A DNA stretch of 61,508 nucleotides from Leyella lascolaii (GTDB lineage: Bacteria > Bacteroidota > Bacteroidia > Bacteroidales > Bacteroidaceae). The stretch spans positions 386,886 to 448,393 of the forward strand of contig NZ_LT556035.1 in assembly GCF_900079775.1 (NCBI RefSeq), written 5' to 3'. The position numbers were made by a program, and so were the translations under genes. The notes under the pieces were generated by a model. The model did no database searches, was not told where the DNA came from, and saw nothing but the letters and a program-made list of their open reading frames with translations. Position 1 is the stretch's first letter; each line of letters starts with the position of its first letter. Shown here one piece after another: positions 33,942 through 42,588 of the stretch.

Positions 33942-35372
33942 TTATTTCACCCAAAATTCAGGCATTTGAATTTTAAATTCAGGGTCGATATTATGACATT
34001 GTTCTTTAATAATACCTCTACGATGAATAGCTGGATTTAGGCAATAAATTTCAAATTCTTCTCGATTAACATCTTCTATCGTTGTCCAATGAGGAAATAA
34101 TAATTTCATTGTAGCTACAGTAATGCGCTTTACAGCATTGAAATCACGATTATCAGCCTGTTTCTCATAACCTACGAGTTCGTCAAATAGTTGGCCATAT
34201 ATAGTTTGAGTGCGTAACGTATGGAGAACTTCAGAGAAATACTCTACATTTACGGTCCAGCCTTGGAATATCATTTCTTTTGTTATTCTAGGTAGATACC
34301 AGCCCTCAATGAAACAATGGAAACGGTCAAGCAAAGCTGATTCTCTAAAACTTTCCGGTAATTTATCAAAATATTTTCTAGATATTGGACGGCGATTCTC
34401 ATCAAGATCTATATTGCCCATTAACATCAATCCACTATCAGCAATAAATTCGAAGTTATCTATTGTTGTTTTGCCTTGTTCTAGATAAGCCTTCAATGCG
34501 GCTTGTATTTCAGACCGGTCTTGGAATACGATTGTTTGAATTTCATCAAAAGCTGTAAAATCATGGTTTTTTATAATACCAGTTTGTTGCTTTTGTTTAT
34601 CGTAAAATAATTTGGCACGAGATACCTTTCCGCCACTGACTAACCAACCATATTTGGACAAATTGCCAAATACATATGATTTACCTGTTCCTTTAGGAGC
34701 AAGTTCAATGACGTTAAGTCGTGGTTCAACAAAAATGAGCAATCTTGTGATAAATTCTATCTTTTCCTTTAAGGTTGAGAAACCATCTGCATTGTATTCC
34801 ATAGCAGATAAGAGAACATCAATCCATTCTGTTGTAGAGAATTGTTTACGAGCATCTCTATAATAGCTCATGTCGATTGATTTGTATGGCTTGAACGGTT
34901 TAAATTCAAGCATTTCAACATGGTTCTTTTTTCCATCGTCATCAGGCATAACACAAATTTTTATTACACCCCATTTCTCACCATCAACAAGTTCACCTTG
35001 ATGCTTATTATATACATAATCAGGTATTATTCCTTCTTTTAGTTTAATGCCCATGTCAGGGATTGCAAAACGGCGGACTCCTTTTACAAGATCTATATAT
35101 ATTTCAAAACGAGTGAGTAATGTCAGTTCTTCACCACATCCCAGTCTGTCTTTTACTTCTGATACATGTCTTGGAATGACTTTATCTAAAAAAGTAGTTA
35201 ATCCTCCTTTGTCAACTATTCCATCTGAATTAATATATTTCTTGAGTAGGAAATCTTTAACAAATGAAGGTAACGTACGTCCGTCAAATAGACTTCCAGA
35301 GGTTGCGGAGTCTTTATAAATAGTTTGCGTGCCAAAGGCTTGGCGTATCTTAGATGTTAATTCTTCTGTCAT
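33942..35372 (-). CDS. brxL: BrxL, BREX Lon-related ATPase (short form)
   Basis: A 476-aa BrxL-type AAA+ protein. Conserved N-terminal region (LPSFVKDFLLKKYINSDG) is followed by Walker A APKGTGKSYVFGNL (about 223-236), FTAFDEIQTIVF (Walker B, about 272) and the arginine/sensor stretch ESALLDRFHCFIEGW. The type 1 BrxL C-terminal Lon-like protease region (proteins near 680 aa) is absent; shorter family members of about 450 aa exist, so this need not be a truncation. BrxL is an effector/DNA-binding AAA+ of BREX defence. 12 nt downstream of pglZ, same operon. Confidence 0.85.
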   Translation of the reverse strand: MTEELTSKIRQAFGTQTIYKDSATSGSLFDGRTLPSFVKDFLLKKYINSDGIVDKGGLTTFLDKVIPRHVSEVKDRLGCGEELTLLTRFEIYIDLVKGVRRFAIPDMGIKLKEGIIPDYVYNKHQGELVDGEKWGVIKICVMPDDDGKKNHVEMLEFKPFKPYKSIDMSYYRDARKQFSTTEWIDVLLSAMEYNADGFSTLKEKIEFITRLLIFVEPRLNVIELAPKGTGKSYVFGNLSKYGWLVSGGKVSRAKLFYDKQKQQTGIIKNHDFTAFDEIQTIVFQDRSEIQAALKAYLEQGKTTIDNFEFIADSGLMLMGNIDLDENRRPISRKYFDKLPESFRESALLDRFHCFIEGWYLPRITKEMIFQGWTVNVEYFSEVLHTLRTQTIYGQLFDELVGYEKQADNRDFNAVKRITVATMKLLFPHWTTIEDVNREEFEIYCLNPAIHRRGIIKEQCHNIDPEFKIQMPEFWVK

Positions 35373-35384
35373 AACTTTGATAGT

Positions 35385-37793
35385 TTAAAGGTCAAAGAGG
35401 TCATCCTCTTCGGCACCAAGATTAATTTTAATTTTAAATTTCTGAGAGAAACTTCCTATACGAATCTCTATTTCATCTATTCCTTGCTGAAGATTTAATC
35501 TGTCGGATACAAACTTGTTATTGCCAATATCATTGAGATTATATCCAATTTTGTTATAAATTAGTTTAGGAATTTCTAAGCTTGTTACTCCTTTAATGTG
35601 GAAATTAAGTATAGGATTATTCCCAGTTACTTCATTGTCAATTAAGCTGATTGTATATTCAGAAGCTTTCTGTTGAGATGAAATGATAATAATCGGTACT
35701 AATACTTCTTCAGGAGTACAACCTCCATGGCAACCTTGACCTTCTGTTATTTTTGCAGCTAGCGATTCATGTCGAAGAGCACAAATTGTATTTTCATCAT
35801 CCAAAATGATGTATTTTTCATCTTGCGTAAGAGAAGAACTGTTTTTATAACCACATCTTCGAGAATGATCTGGTTTTATTCCACCAATGTTGTAACCTGG
35901 ACGAATTTGTGAAAGATAGGACAAACCATGATCGGAAACGATGGCTATTTTTTTACCGGCATGTTCACCTATAATATCTTCCACCGCAGACTTTACAATC
36001 TTCATTTCTTCAATTATACGTTTAGGATATGGAGAACATTTATGTGCAAAAGAATCAAGGTCTCCTTTTTTTGAAAGATTGTTATCAGCAAGTTTAGATA
36101 GTTCTGCCTTATTATTTGCTGTTGTTGTAGGCAATAAAGATCGTGCTATAATCACTTCATTCACAAATACATCTTCATTTTTATATTTTTCAATGAGTTG
36201 TACTATAAATGGAACCCAATCAACCCCTAAACCGTCTATCCAATAATATATGTCAATATCTTTTCTTCCTGAAAGTTCTGTTCGTACAGTACGAAATTGG
36301 TTATACCATGTATAGAATGACACAGCATTGGAATTATGCTCTTCTATATATTGTTGAACTTCAACTGTATATTGGTTAGATAATTTGGCTCGTTTATATG
36401 CATCTATATAATCTAATACCCATCTTTGCTGATTATTACTTATACCAATACTTTTAGCCATATAATAACAAAGCTCAGGGAATAATTCTTCTAATCGGTT
36501 TATTGAAATATGATTGTTTGCAACCCATTTAATTAATAGTTCTTTTTCTTTAATTGAAAATCCTGATATATATTTTATAGCAGTTTCATATCCTTGTTCT
36601 ATGGATATGTTCTCTATTTTTTTATATAATTTATCGTCTTCATCTATGGATAAAAAGATTTTATTCTTTCTAGCATATTGTAAGATTATTAACCGCTCTT
36701 CTAATAATTCTTCAGAAGATTCCATATCAAAGATTGATAAAGCTGCGGCAGATATCAATTCTTGATTACTATAAGAATGACAAGTTTTAAGTATTTTACA
36801 TAAATATCCTTTATTACAGAATTTTTTAGTGTAATACGTAATCAGTAACCAATGCTTAAAATGGTCAGAATCTTCAAACCATGTTTTCATGAATATAGAA
36901 GAATCTGTAAGATCATATATATCAAAATATTTATTAAAGAACTTCTCAAAAGAAAAGTTCTTATATTCTATTTCTCCTGCTAATTTTTTCCAATAGGGTT
37001 CATCTTCTTTATGGTAAATTACATCACCAAAATCCAAATGAAGTCCCTTAGTTAGAAATTCATATGCATTTGAGCAAATAGTATATGTTAGTGCATTATC
37101 AGGTTGTGCATTGTCCGAAAAAGCAAAGATACTCTTAGAAGTACTCACAATATTAGACTTCGCTTCATCGTCACGCCACACTTTAAGCCAATCTGTAATA
37201 CTAGGAATAATAGTAAAATAATGTTCTAGCCCTTTGACGTTATATGTACTACGGGTAAGAATCATGTGATATCCTTCTTCATCTTGTTTAGATGAAGAAA
37301 GATGCCACATTATACATTGAGAGTCTGTAAAGAATTTCGACATTTTCCCATATTGACCTATCATAGGAATATAGATACGTTGATGGTGTTGAAATCCATT
37401 AATTGACGTCTGTATTCCCTTAATAGTTGCCACTAATGCGTCAAACTCTTTAGCTGAATGATTATCATAGAATCTGGCAAGCTCAGAAAATGGAACAATA
37501 ATGCTATCAGAATCATTGTTGGTTTCAATATAGTCTTTAATCCTTTCTGTAAGATTGGTATATGTCAACATCTGATCTGGATTATTTTTGTCCATCCAGT
37601 CTATAATCTTTTGCATTTTTGTTACGCCAAGTTCAATCAGTTCACTAACAAAACTCTTTGAATCAGAAAAATTGTCAAATAGAACAAAACGAACAGGATA
37701 GCGGTTCAACATAGAAGAATTAGCCCCTTGGGCAACTTTATCTTGTTTTACTTCTTCTATTAGATCATTGATATTGTCGAAATCTTTATTCAT
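35385..37793 (-). CDS. pglZ: PglZ, BREX alkaline-phosphatase-like protein
   Basis: An 802-aa PglZ-family protein, the signature component of BREX. The phosphatase-superfamily core is visible as YYWIDGLGVDWVPFIVQLIE (about 520-540) and KKIAIVSDHGLSYLSQIRPG (about 610-630, metal-binding Asp-His), followed by CALRHESLAAKITEGQGCHG and the GGCTPEEVLVPIIII strand. N-terminal half is helical with no recognised motif. Gap to brxC is 3 nt. Intact by length; very AT-rich. Confidence 0.9.
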   Translation of the reverse strand: MNKDFDNINDLIEEVKQDKVAQGANSSMLNRYPVRFVLFDNFSDSKSFVSELIELGVTKMQKIIDWMDKNNPDQMLTYTNLTERIKDYIETNNDSDSIIVPFSELARFYDNHSAKEFDALVATIKGIQTSINGFQHHQRIYIPMIGQYGKMSKFFTDSQCIMWHLSSSKQDEEGYHMILTRSTYNVKGLEHYFTIIPSITDWLKVWRDDEAKSNIVSTSKSIFAFSDNAQPDNALTYTICSNAYEFLTKGLHLDFGDVIYHKEDEPYWKKLAGEIEYKNFSFEKFFNKYFDIYDLTDSSIFMKTWFEDSDHFKHWLLITYYTKKFCNKGYLCKILKTCHSYSNQELISAAALSIFDMESSEELLEERLIILQYARKNKIFLSIDEDDKLYKKIENISIEQGYETAIKYISGFSIKEKELLIKWVANNHISINRLEELFPELCYYMAKSIGISNNQQRWVLDYIDAYKRAKLSNQYTVEVQQYIEEHNSNAVSFYTWYNQFRTVRTELSGRKDIDIYYWIDGLGVDWVPFIVQLIEKYKNEDVFVNEVIIARSLLPTTTANNKAELSKLADNNLSKKGDLDSFAHKCSPYPKRIIEEMKIVKSAVEDIIGEHAGKKIAIVSDHGLSYLSQIRPGYNIGGIKPDHSRRCGYKNSSSLTQDEKYIILDDENTICALRHESLAAKITEGQGCHGGCTPEEVLVPIIIISSQQKASEYTISLIDNEVTGNNPILNFHIKGVTSLEIPKLIYNKIGYNLNDIGNNKFVSDRLNLQQGIDEIEIRIGSFSQKFKIKINLGAEEDDLFDL

Positions 37794-37796
37794 ATA

Positions 37797-40700
37797 TTAA
37801 TTTTTCAATATGATATTAAGAATATCGTCATACCCAAGTTTACAAAGTTCTTCCAAAATTTGTTGAGCTTGAGTTAGTGTGTCAATTTGCTTTATATGCT
37901 CCATTGCTTCTCCCATTTTTAAAGACAATGAATCTTGTGTATTATTATAACCCGCTGTTGGTGAAGATACTGTTGAGGGGTATGGATTATGTGGGATTGG
38001 CTGCGGAGTTAACGTCGGCTTGGGAGTAAGTGAGGCTTTCCAACGTAGTAGTTGCATATTAACCTCATTCTCAGACCAGAGACCAACCTCACCTTGCAAG
38101 TGTTGTTTGATATATATTGCAGCTTCTTCAATATGTTTATCATCAAGTGCTACGTCTTTATCTGATTTTAAAAAATTGTAATATCCTTCTTTGAATGCAC
38201 CGTTACGGTTAAGTAACATTGGTAACTCAAATTCATAACGGCCAAGTAACTCTAAAGTCTCATTCATTAAAGCCGGGTTTTTATTAATATTGGCATCAAG
38301 TGAAATTTTTACAATATTATCAATTAAAGATTGTAAGTCTTCATTTACTTCTGGAATATATTTTAACGACCAAAGAGGATATCCCTTTTCTGCTGTATAT
38401 TCATGAGATATAGCCCATCGAGCATCTTTTAGACTACTAATATCAGAATAAGTTTTCAATGATCTAAGCTTAAATAGCTTTATTAAATATTTACTTAATT
38501 GACCAGCTTCTTTTGTTTCAAACGTAAAGGTCACTTTATTACTAGATTTCCCATTTTCCCAAGCTTTAAAAGTCTCAATAACATCATCTACAAGATGTTG
38601 AGGTTGGCGAGGCTTTCCATCTGTAGAATATATCTTGTTGGTCCATGGACGCATTGCAAATGCAAGCATAGCTATGCCTGCATATGATGGGAATAAGCCG
38701 TATGGCGGACGTGTTAATTCTATAAATTTCTCAGCTAAATTGAATTCTTTTGTTTTATCTGCATTCTTTATTTTTCTATTTACAAAATCATATACCAAAT
38801 ATAGTGGATGATGCTTATCAACATCATCTTTCCAGTTCAAATTATCGTCTACAGCATCTTGGAATAAAAATTTTAATGGCATAGCAGGACCTGCTGCCTT
38901 ACTTAAAATTTCATCAAGTGTATTGAACATTAATATGTTTTTAGCTGTTTCTTTAGCTTGCTGATTTTTCCAGAATGTTTTTGGGGCACGAGTTCGTAAT
39001 AAATCTAAAGCTTCAGCACCACAATTGAATACTAAAGGAGAGATACTTCCATTCAAAGTTGTAGCAAGTTTCATTGTGGAAAACATTTCTACTTCTCCTT
39101 TGACATATACAGTAAAATTTCCACGTCGTATATCCTTCATCCAATCGGCAATCATCGCTTGCGCATTTTTGTCATGAGCCGTTCGTTGATCTGCCAAGTT
39201 ATGTCTAGCTGCACATTGGGCATTTGCCATATATTCTATAAAGCGTTCATAATTATTGTCTCCAAAAGTAGAATCAAATACCATAAATACAACATTTGTA
39301 AAACGCTCATCATTTGTAGCCCGAGATGCAATGCTTTTCAATTCATTCATTTCATTATCATTTCGGCCAAGCATTATCGCCAGAAAAAGTTCATAACTCT
39401 GAGCTTTTTCAAGTTCTATTTCAATTTGGTGAAGTAAAGCAGCTTCATTGACATATAAAGAATAGTAATTAATGCTTAATGGACGACTAACATTAGATGT
39501 AAGCATGTCAAATGCCTTTTTAACTTCTTGTCCATAAGTAACTATTTGAGATGTATATTTAAACTGAGCTTTCATTTCTAACTTTATCTCCTCGATTTCT
39601 TTCGGAGGTAATGCCGAGAATTGGATTGAAAATAATCCACCAGGAGCTCGTTGAATAATACTATTGTCATTAAACCAATCTAATATTTGGTCTATTTTGT
39701 ACTCAATATTTGTTCCTTCAAATAAACTTTTTACATTTTCTTCACTTGGCGTAACAGTCTCATTTCCTGCAACATTATTGAGAGCATTGAGTAATAATAT
39801 TCCTTTGAAAACGGCAAATGTATCAATCCCTTGATTCTGTACTTGTAATTTATAAGAATTAAAACGTTCCGTCACTGCGCCATAGCGAAGATGATCATCA
39901 TTAAAAACTTCAAGAACATAATCCCAAAGATAGTCTGCAGTTATAGTGTCATGGTCTGCAAATTTCTCTTCGTTATCTAAAAAATCTCTGATAGCTTGGT
40001 TAGCGCCAATAAATTCAAATACGCTTCGAGATGACGATCCTACAACTCGCGCATAGTATGTAGCTAAATTAGCGGTCGCTGGATGGATGGGAAATAAGTT
40101 ACTTAAATCTTTTATTGTATCTTCAACATTATTGCTATCTTTAGCATAACGTGATAACATGCCTTCATGGCTATTGAAAAAGTCTGCTGTAAGCGTATTA
40201 TACCCTTCAGTATTTATTATTCTGAACTTTCTTGACATAATTTTGAAGGCTGAAACGGTCTCCATATTATACTTCATATAATGATAGCGCCCTGTTGTTT
40301 TAGTTCGTTCCTGAGCATCAAGTTTATTTAGAGCTGAAGGGTGGGATATAAAGAAGAAGTAGCTATTATTACAGGTTTCCATTGCTCGTTCTGTGATATT
40401 CTGCAATTCAACAAGCAAACTTGGACCAATATCTGATTTCATTAAATCCGTAAACTCATCCCAAATGATAAGTAATCCGCTAAAATCTGTATTTTCAGCT
40501 AATTTATCTTGTATTTCAAAAAACCAATCACAAATATTCGCACTGTCTAATCTAATATCCATACGTCGCTCAGCTAAGGCTTCTTTTACTTGCGTAAGAA
40601 TTGAAGTATCTGCTGAACGCAATTTAGAGGCAAGTGTTTTAACATCTGGGGTATATGCTTCCAATTTAGGACTCTGCGCTATAATATCTTCCCAAAATGC

Positions 40701-41204
40701 AGGCTCACTTTCTACATGGTTTGCGTAATCGTCAAAATCAGTTTTTACATAAAAGCTTGTTATTCCTGCAGCCTTTAATGCTTTTTTAATGGCACTTTGC
40801 AATCTATGAGAGAAATCTTCTTTTCGCGAAATACCTTCTGGACCGTATAAATTAACAGGGAATAATCGCTTTGTTTGTCGTAAATCGTATATAGATTGGC
40901 GTAGTAAATCAAAGCGATGAGCTGCATATTCTACATCTACATATTCACGAATATCTTCTACATTGTCACATAGTAAATGCTTAATGACAGCGGCTGCATG
41001 GCTTTTACCTGTACCATATGTTCCGTCTATCCAAAATGATTTATGTGCATCTTGATCGTTATTGCGTACAGCGCTTATAACTCTACGTAATATTTCATTG
41101 AACTGTGCATTGGGAATGAATGTTTCCCATTCCCCTTTTTCTTCGTTACTAATATTATATGCCGGTTTTGATTCCCGTATTGTGATAAAATCAGAATATT
41201 TCAT
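37797..41204 (-). CDS. brxC: BrxC, large BREX P-loop ATPase
   Basis: An 1135-aa ATPase of the BrxC/PglY type. Walker A lies in SFWIDGTYGTGKSHAAAVIK (about 57-76), the Walker B region in GLLIIWDEFTDLM (about 245), and a sensor-like YFFFISHPSALNKLD follows. The C-terminal third contains a low-complexity Pro/Thr linker (LTPKPTLTPQPIPHNPYPS) and a helical tail. BrxC is common to all BREX types and interacts with PglZ. 10 nt after the 145-aa gene. No interruption seen. Confidence 0.9.
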   Translation of the reverse strand: MKYSDFITIRESKPAYNISNEEKGEWETFIPNAQFNEILRRVISAVRNNDQDAHKSFWIDGTYGTGKSHAAAVIKHLLCDNVEDIREYVDVEYAAHRFDLLRQSIYDLRQTKRLFPVNLYGPEGISRKEDFSHRLQSAIKKALKAAGITSFYVKTDFDDYANHVESEPAFWEDIIAQSPKLEAYTPDVKTLASKLRSADTSILTQVKEALAERRMDIRLDSANICDWFFEIQDKLAENTDFSGLLIIWDEFTDLMKSDIGPSLLVELQNITERAMETCNNSYFFFISHPSALNKLDAQERTKTTGRYHYMKYNMETVSAFKIMSRKFRIINTEGYNTLTADFFNSHEGMLSRYAKDSNNVEDTIKDLSNLFPIHPATANLATYYARVVGSSSRSVFEFIGANQAIRDFLDNEEKFADHDTITADYLWDYVLEVFNDDHLRYGAVTERFNSYKLQVQNQGIDTFAVFKGILLLNALNNVAGNETVTPSEENVKSLFEGTNIEYKIDQILDWFNDNSIIQRAPGGLFSIQFSALPPKEIEEIKLEMKAQFKYTSQIVTYGQEVKKAFDMLTSNVSRPLSINYYSLYVNEAALLHQIEIELEKAQSYELFLAIMLGRNDNEMNELKSIASRATNDERFTNVVFMVFDSTFGDNNYERFIEYMANAQCAARHNLADQRTAHDKNAQAMIADWMKDIRRGNFTVYVKGEVEMFSTMKLATTLNGSISPLVFNCGAEALDLLRTRAPKTFWKNQQAKETAKNILMFNTLDEILSKAAGPAMPLKFLFQDAVDDNLNWKDDVDKHHPLYLVYDFVNRKIKNADKTKEFNLAEKFIELTRPPYGLFPSYAGIAMLAFAMRPWTNKIYSTDGKPRQPQHLVDDVIETFKAWENGKSSNKVTFTFETKEAGQLSKYLIKLFKLRSLKTYSDISSLKDARWAISHEYTAEKGYPLWSLKYIPEVNEDLQSLIDNIVKISLDANINKNPALMNETLELLGRYEFELPMLLNRNGAFKEGYYNFLKSDKDVALDDKHIEEAAIYIKQHLQGEVGLWSENEVNMQLLRWKASLTPKPTLTPQPIPHNPYPSTVSSPTAGYNNTQDSLSLKMGEAMEHIKQIDTLTQAQQILEELCKLGYDDILNIILKN

Positions 41205-41214
41205 TGCTATAGCA

Positions 41215-41652
41215 TTAATCGTTTGTTATCATTTTAATTAATACTTCTTTTATTTTCTCGCGAGCATTATTTTCTTGAAGCAAAATCCAAAAGTCTTCAT
41301 CAAAATATGCATAATCTATATTATCATTGATGAATTTAAAAGTAGGTGTTTGTATAATCGCTTCTTTATCATATTTCCATTTAAGATGCCAAAAGCCATC
41401 ATTTTTAAGATAAAAGAATGGATAAATAATCACAGTTCTTGGAACATTAAAATCATTAAGGATTTTATAATATCGGTCTTCAAGAAACTCTAATGTAATT
41501 ATATTCTTTTTAAGAATATTGTTTTCTACTAGTGATATAATGGTCCATAATAGCAAGGGTTTTGCCTTATTTCGTTTTCCATTGCAACTTGGACCTTGCC
41601 TCATTTGATTAATCATTGTAGAATAATATCCTATTTTAAGAAGTGATGCCAT
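41215..41652 (-). CDS. Stand-alone protein resembling a DNA sulfur-binding/HNH-associated domain
   Basis: A 145-aa protein between brxP and brxC. It has the layout KRNKAKPLLLWTIISLVENN, then VIIYPFFYLKNDGFWHLK, then AYFDEDFWILLQENNAREKI. This pattern (KPLLL helix, YPF-x-L-x(2)-DGFW strand, end region with LL) resembles the N-terminal domain of type IV HNH endonucleases, including the sulfur-binding domain of ScoMcrA-like enzymes that read phosphorothioate DNA. No HNH motif is present, so it would be a reader without nuclease. Starts 2 nt after the brxP stop. The resemblance is by eye and needs a profile search. Confidence 0.55.
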   Translation of the reverse strand: MASLLKIGYYSTMINQMRQGPSCNGKRNKAKPLLLWTIISLVENNILKKNIITLEFLEDRYYKILNDFNVPRTVIIYPFFYLKNDGFWHLKWKYDKEAIIQTPTFKFINDNIDYAYFDEDFWILLQENNAREKIKEVLIKMITND

Positions 41653-42157
41653 TCTTAATCTGTTAATGATGAAATTATTTGAGTTGAATTTAAATCATCC
41701 AGTAGAGTTATGTTGTCAAGTCCCATATTTAATTCAGCTACTAAAACTCTAGGAGTGGAAGAATCTAAAGTCCTCAAAGCCTTATCCAAAATATTCTTAT
41801 CAAGGCCAAATTCAATAAATATTCCCGTTCCATCATTACTGTTATATAAATCATCTATTCGAAATGATTTTAAGTAATGTCGTTCACCATACTTATACAA
41901 GGAATAAGCAACTGCTATGTCACTTATGTTATTATGAGGATTTCTGATATCTTCAAATTTAGTAAGCTCTTCTTTTTGCTGAAAAATTTTTCCTATAGGA
42001 GATGATACAAAAGTATTGTATAAAGCATCTAATGAATATTTAAAAGTTGTATAACCTTCGCTATACTGTTCTTCATAAATACTTTGTAGTATTTTTTTTG
42101 AGAATACAGTTCCTATATTTATATTATTAACAAACCATTTAATTAATGGTGAATTAT

Positions 42158-42163
42158 AAGATA
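42158..42163. repeat. Target site duplication, left copy (AAGATA)
   Basis: AAGATA at 42158-42163 and again at 42589-42594 flanks the insertion exactly at the ends of its inverted repeats. Collapsing the two copies restores the brxP frame, which confirms the assignment. Confidence 0.85.
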
Positions 42164-42588
42164 CAATACTTCGGTAAAAATTTACCGCGCTAAAAGTTAA
42201 ACATTTGAAGCCGGCTATCCGGTTTCACTATATAAAAGTTCATTGAAATACTGTCAATAACTATCGCTTGAGCAAGCTGTAAAAGGTCTAGAAAAGACTC
42301 TGAAAAATTGTCTAAAATATTGATAATTAGGCAATAAAAGTATTGCATAAGTCGCTGATTATTAGTAACTTAGAGCATCAATATCGCCAAGGTCGCCTGC
42401 AAGGAACTGGGAATACCGTTCTCAATATCATCCTGCAAGTCGATCATCCATAACGCTTATATGCTCAATCGATTTATTTGCGTGTTCGGTCTGCAACCGG
42501 ACTCACAAGTTATTGACAAACTTTTCAAAGAACTGGTTTTATTTACTGCCAGGGCCGCTTAGGGCCTGGAAAATTTAACGAACTATTG
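42164..42588. mobile_element. 425-bp insertion (MITE or IS remnant) in brxP
   Basis: Both ends begin CAATA inward: left CAATACTTCGGTAAA and right (reverse strand) CAATAGTTCGTTAAA, 13 of 15 identical. Each end is flanked by AAGATA (42158-42163 and 42589-42594), a 6-bp target duplication. Inside, a plus-strand frame 42374-42562 codes 62 residues (SINIAKVACKELGIPFSISS; FGLQPDSQVIDKLFKELVLF) that look like the C-terminal end of a transposase. The rest of such a gene is absent, so this is an internally deleted, non-autonomous copy. I could not name the IS family. Confidence 0.85.

Noticed and set aside
41655..41900. Separate small gene of 81 codons downstream of brxP
   Set aside because: It starts with TTG and its frame runs upstream to the insertion; it is the C-terminal end of interrupted brxP.
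42164..42588. Insertion boundaries giving a 3-bp ACT duplication
   Set aside because: This alternative does not restore the brxP frame, while the AAGATA boundaries do and give better matching terminal repeats.
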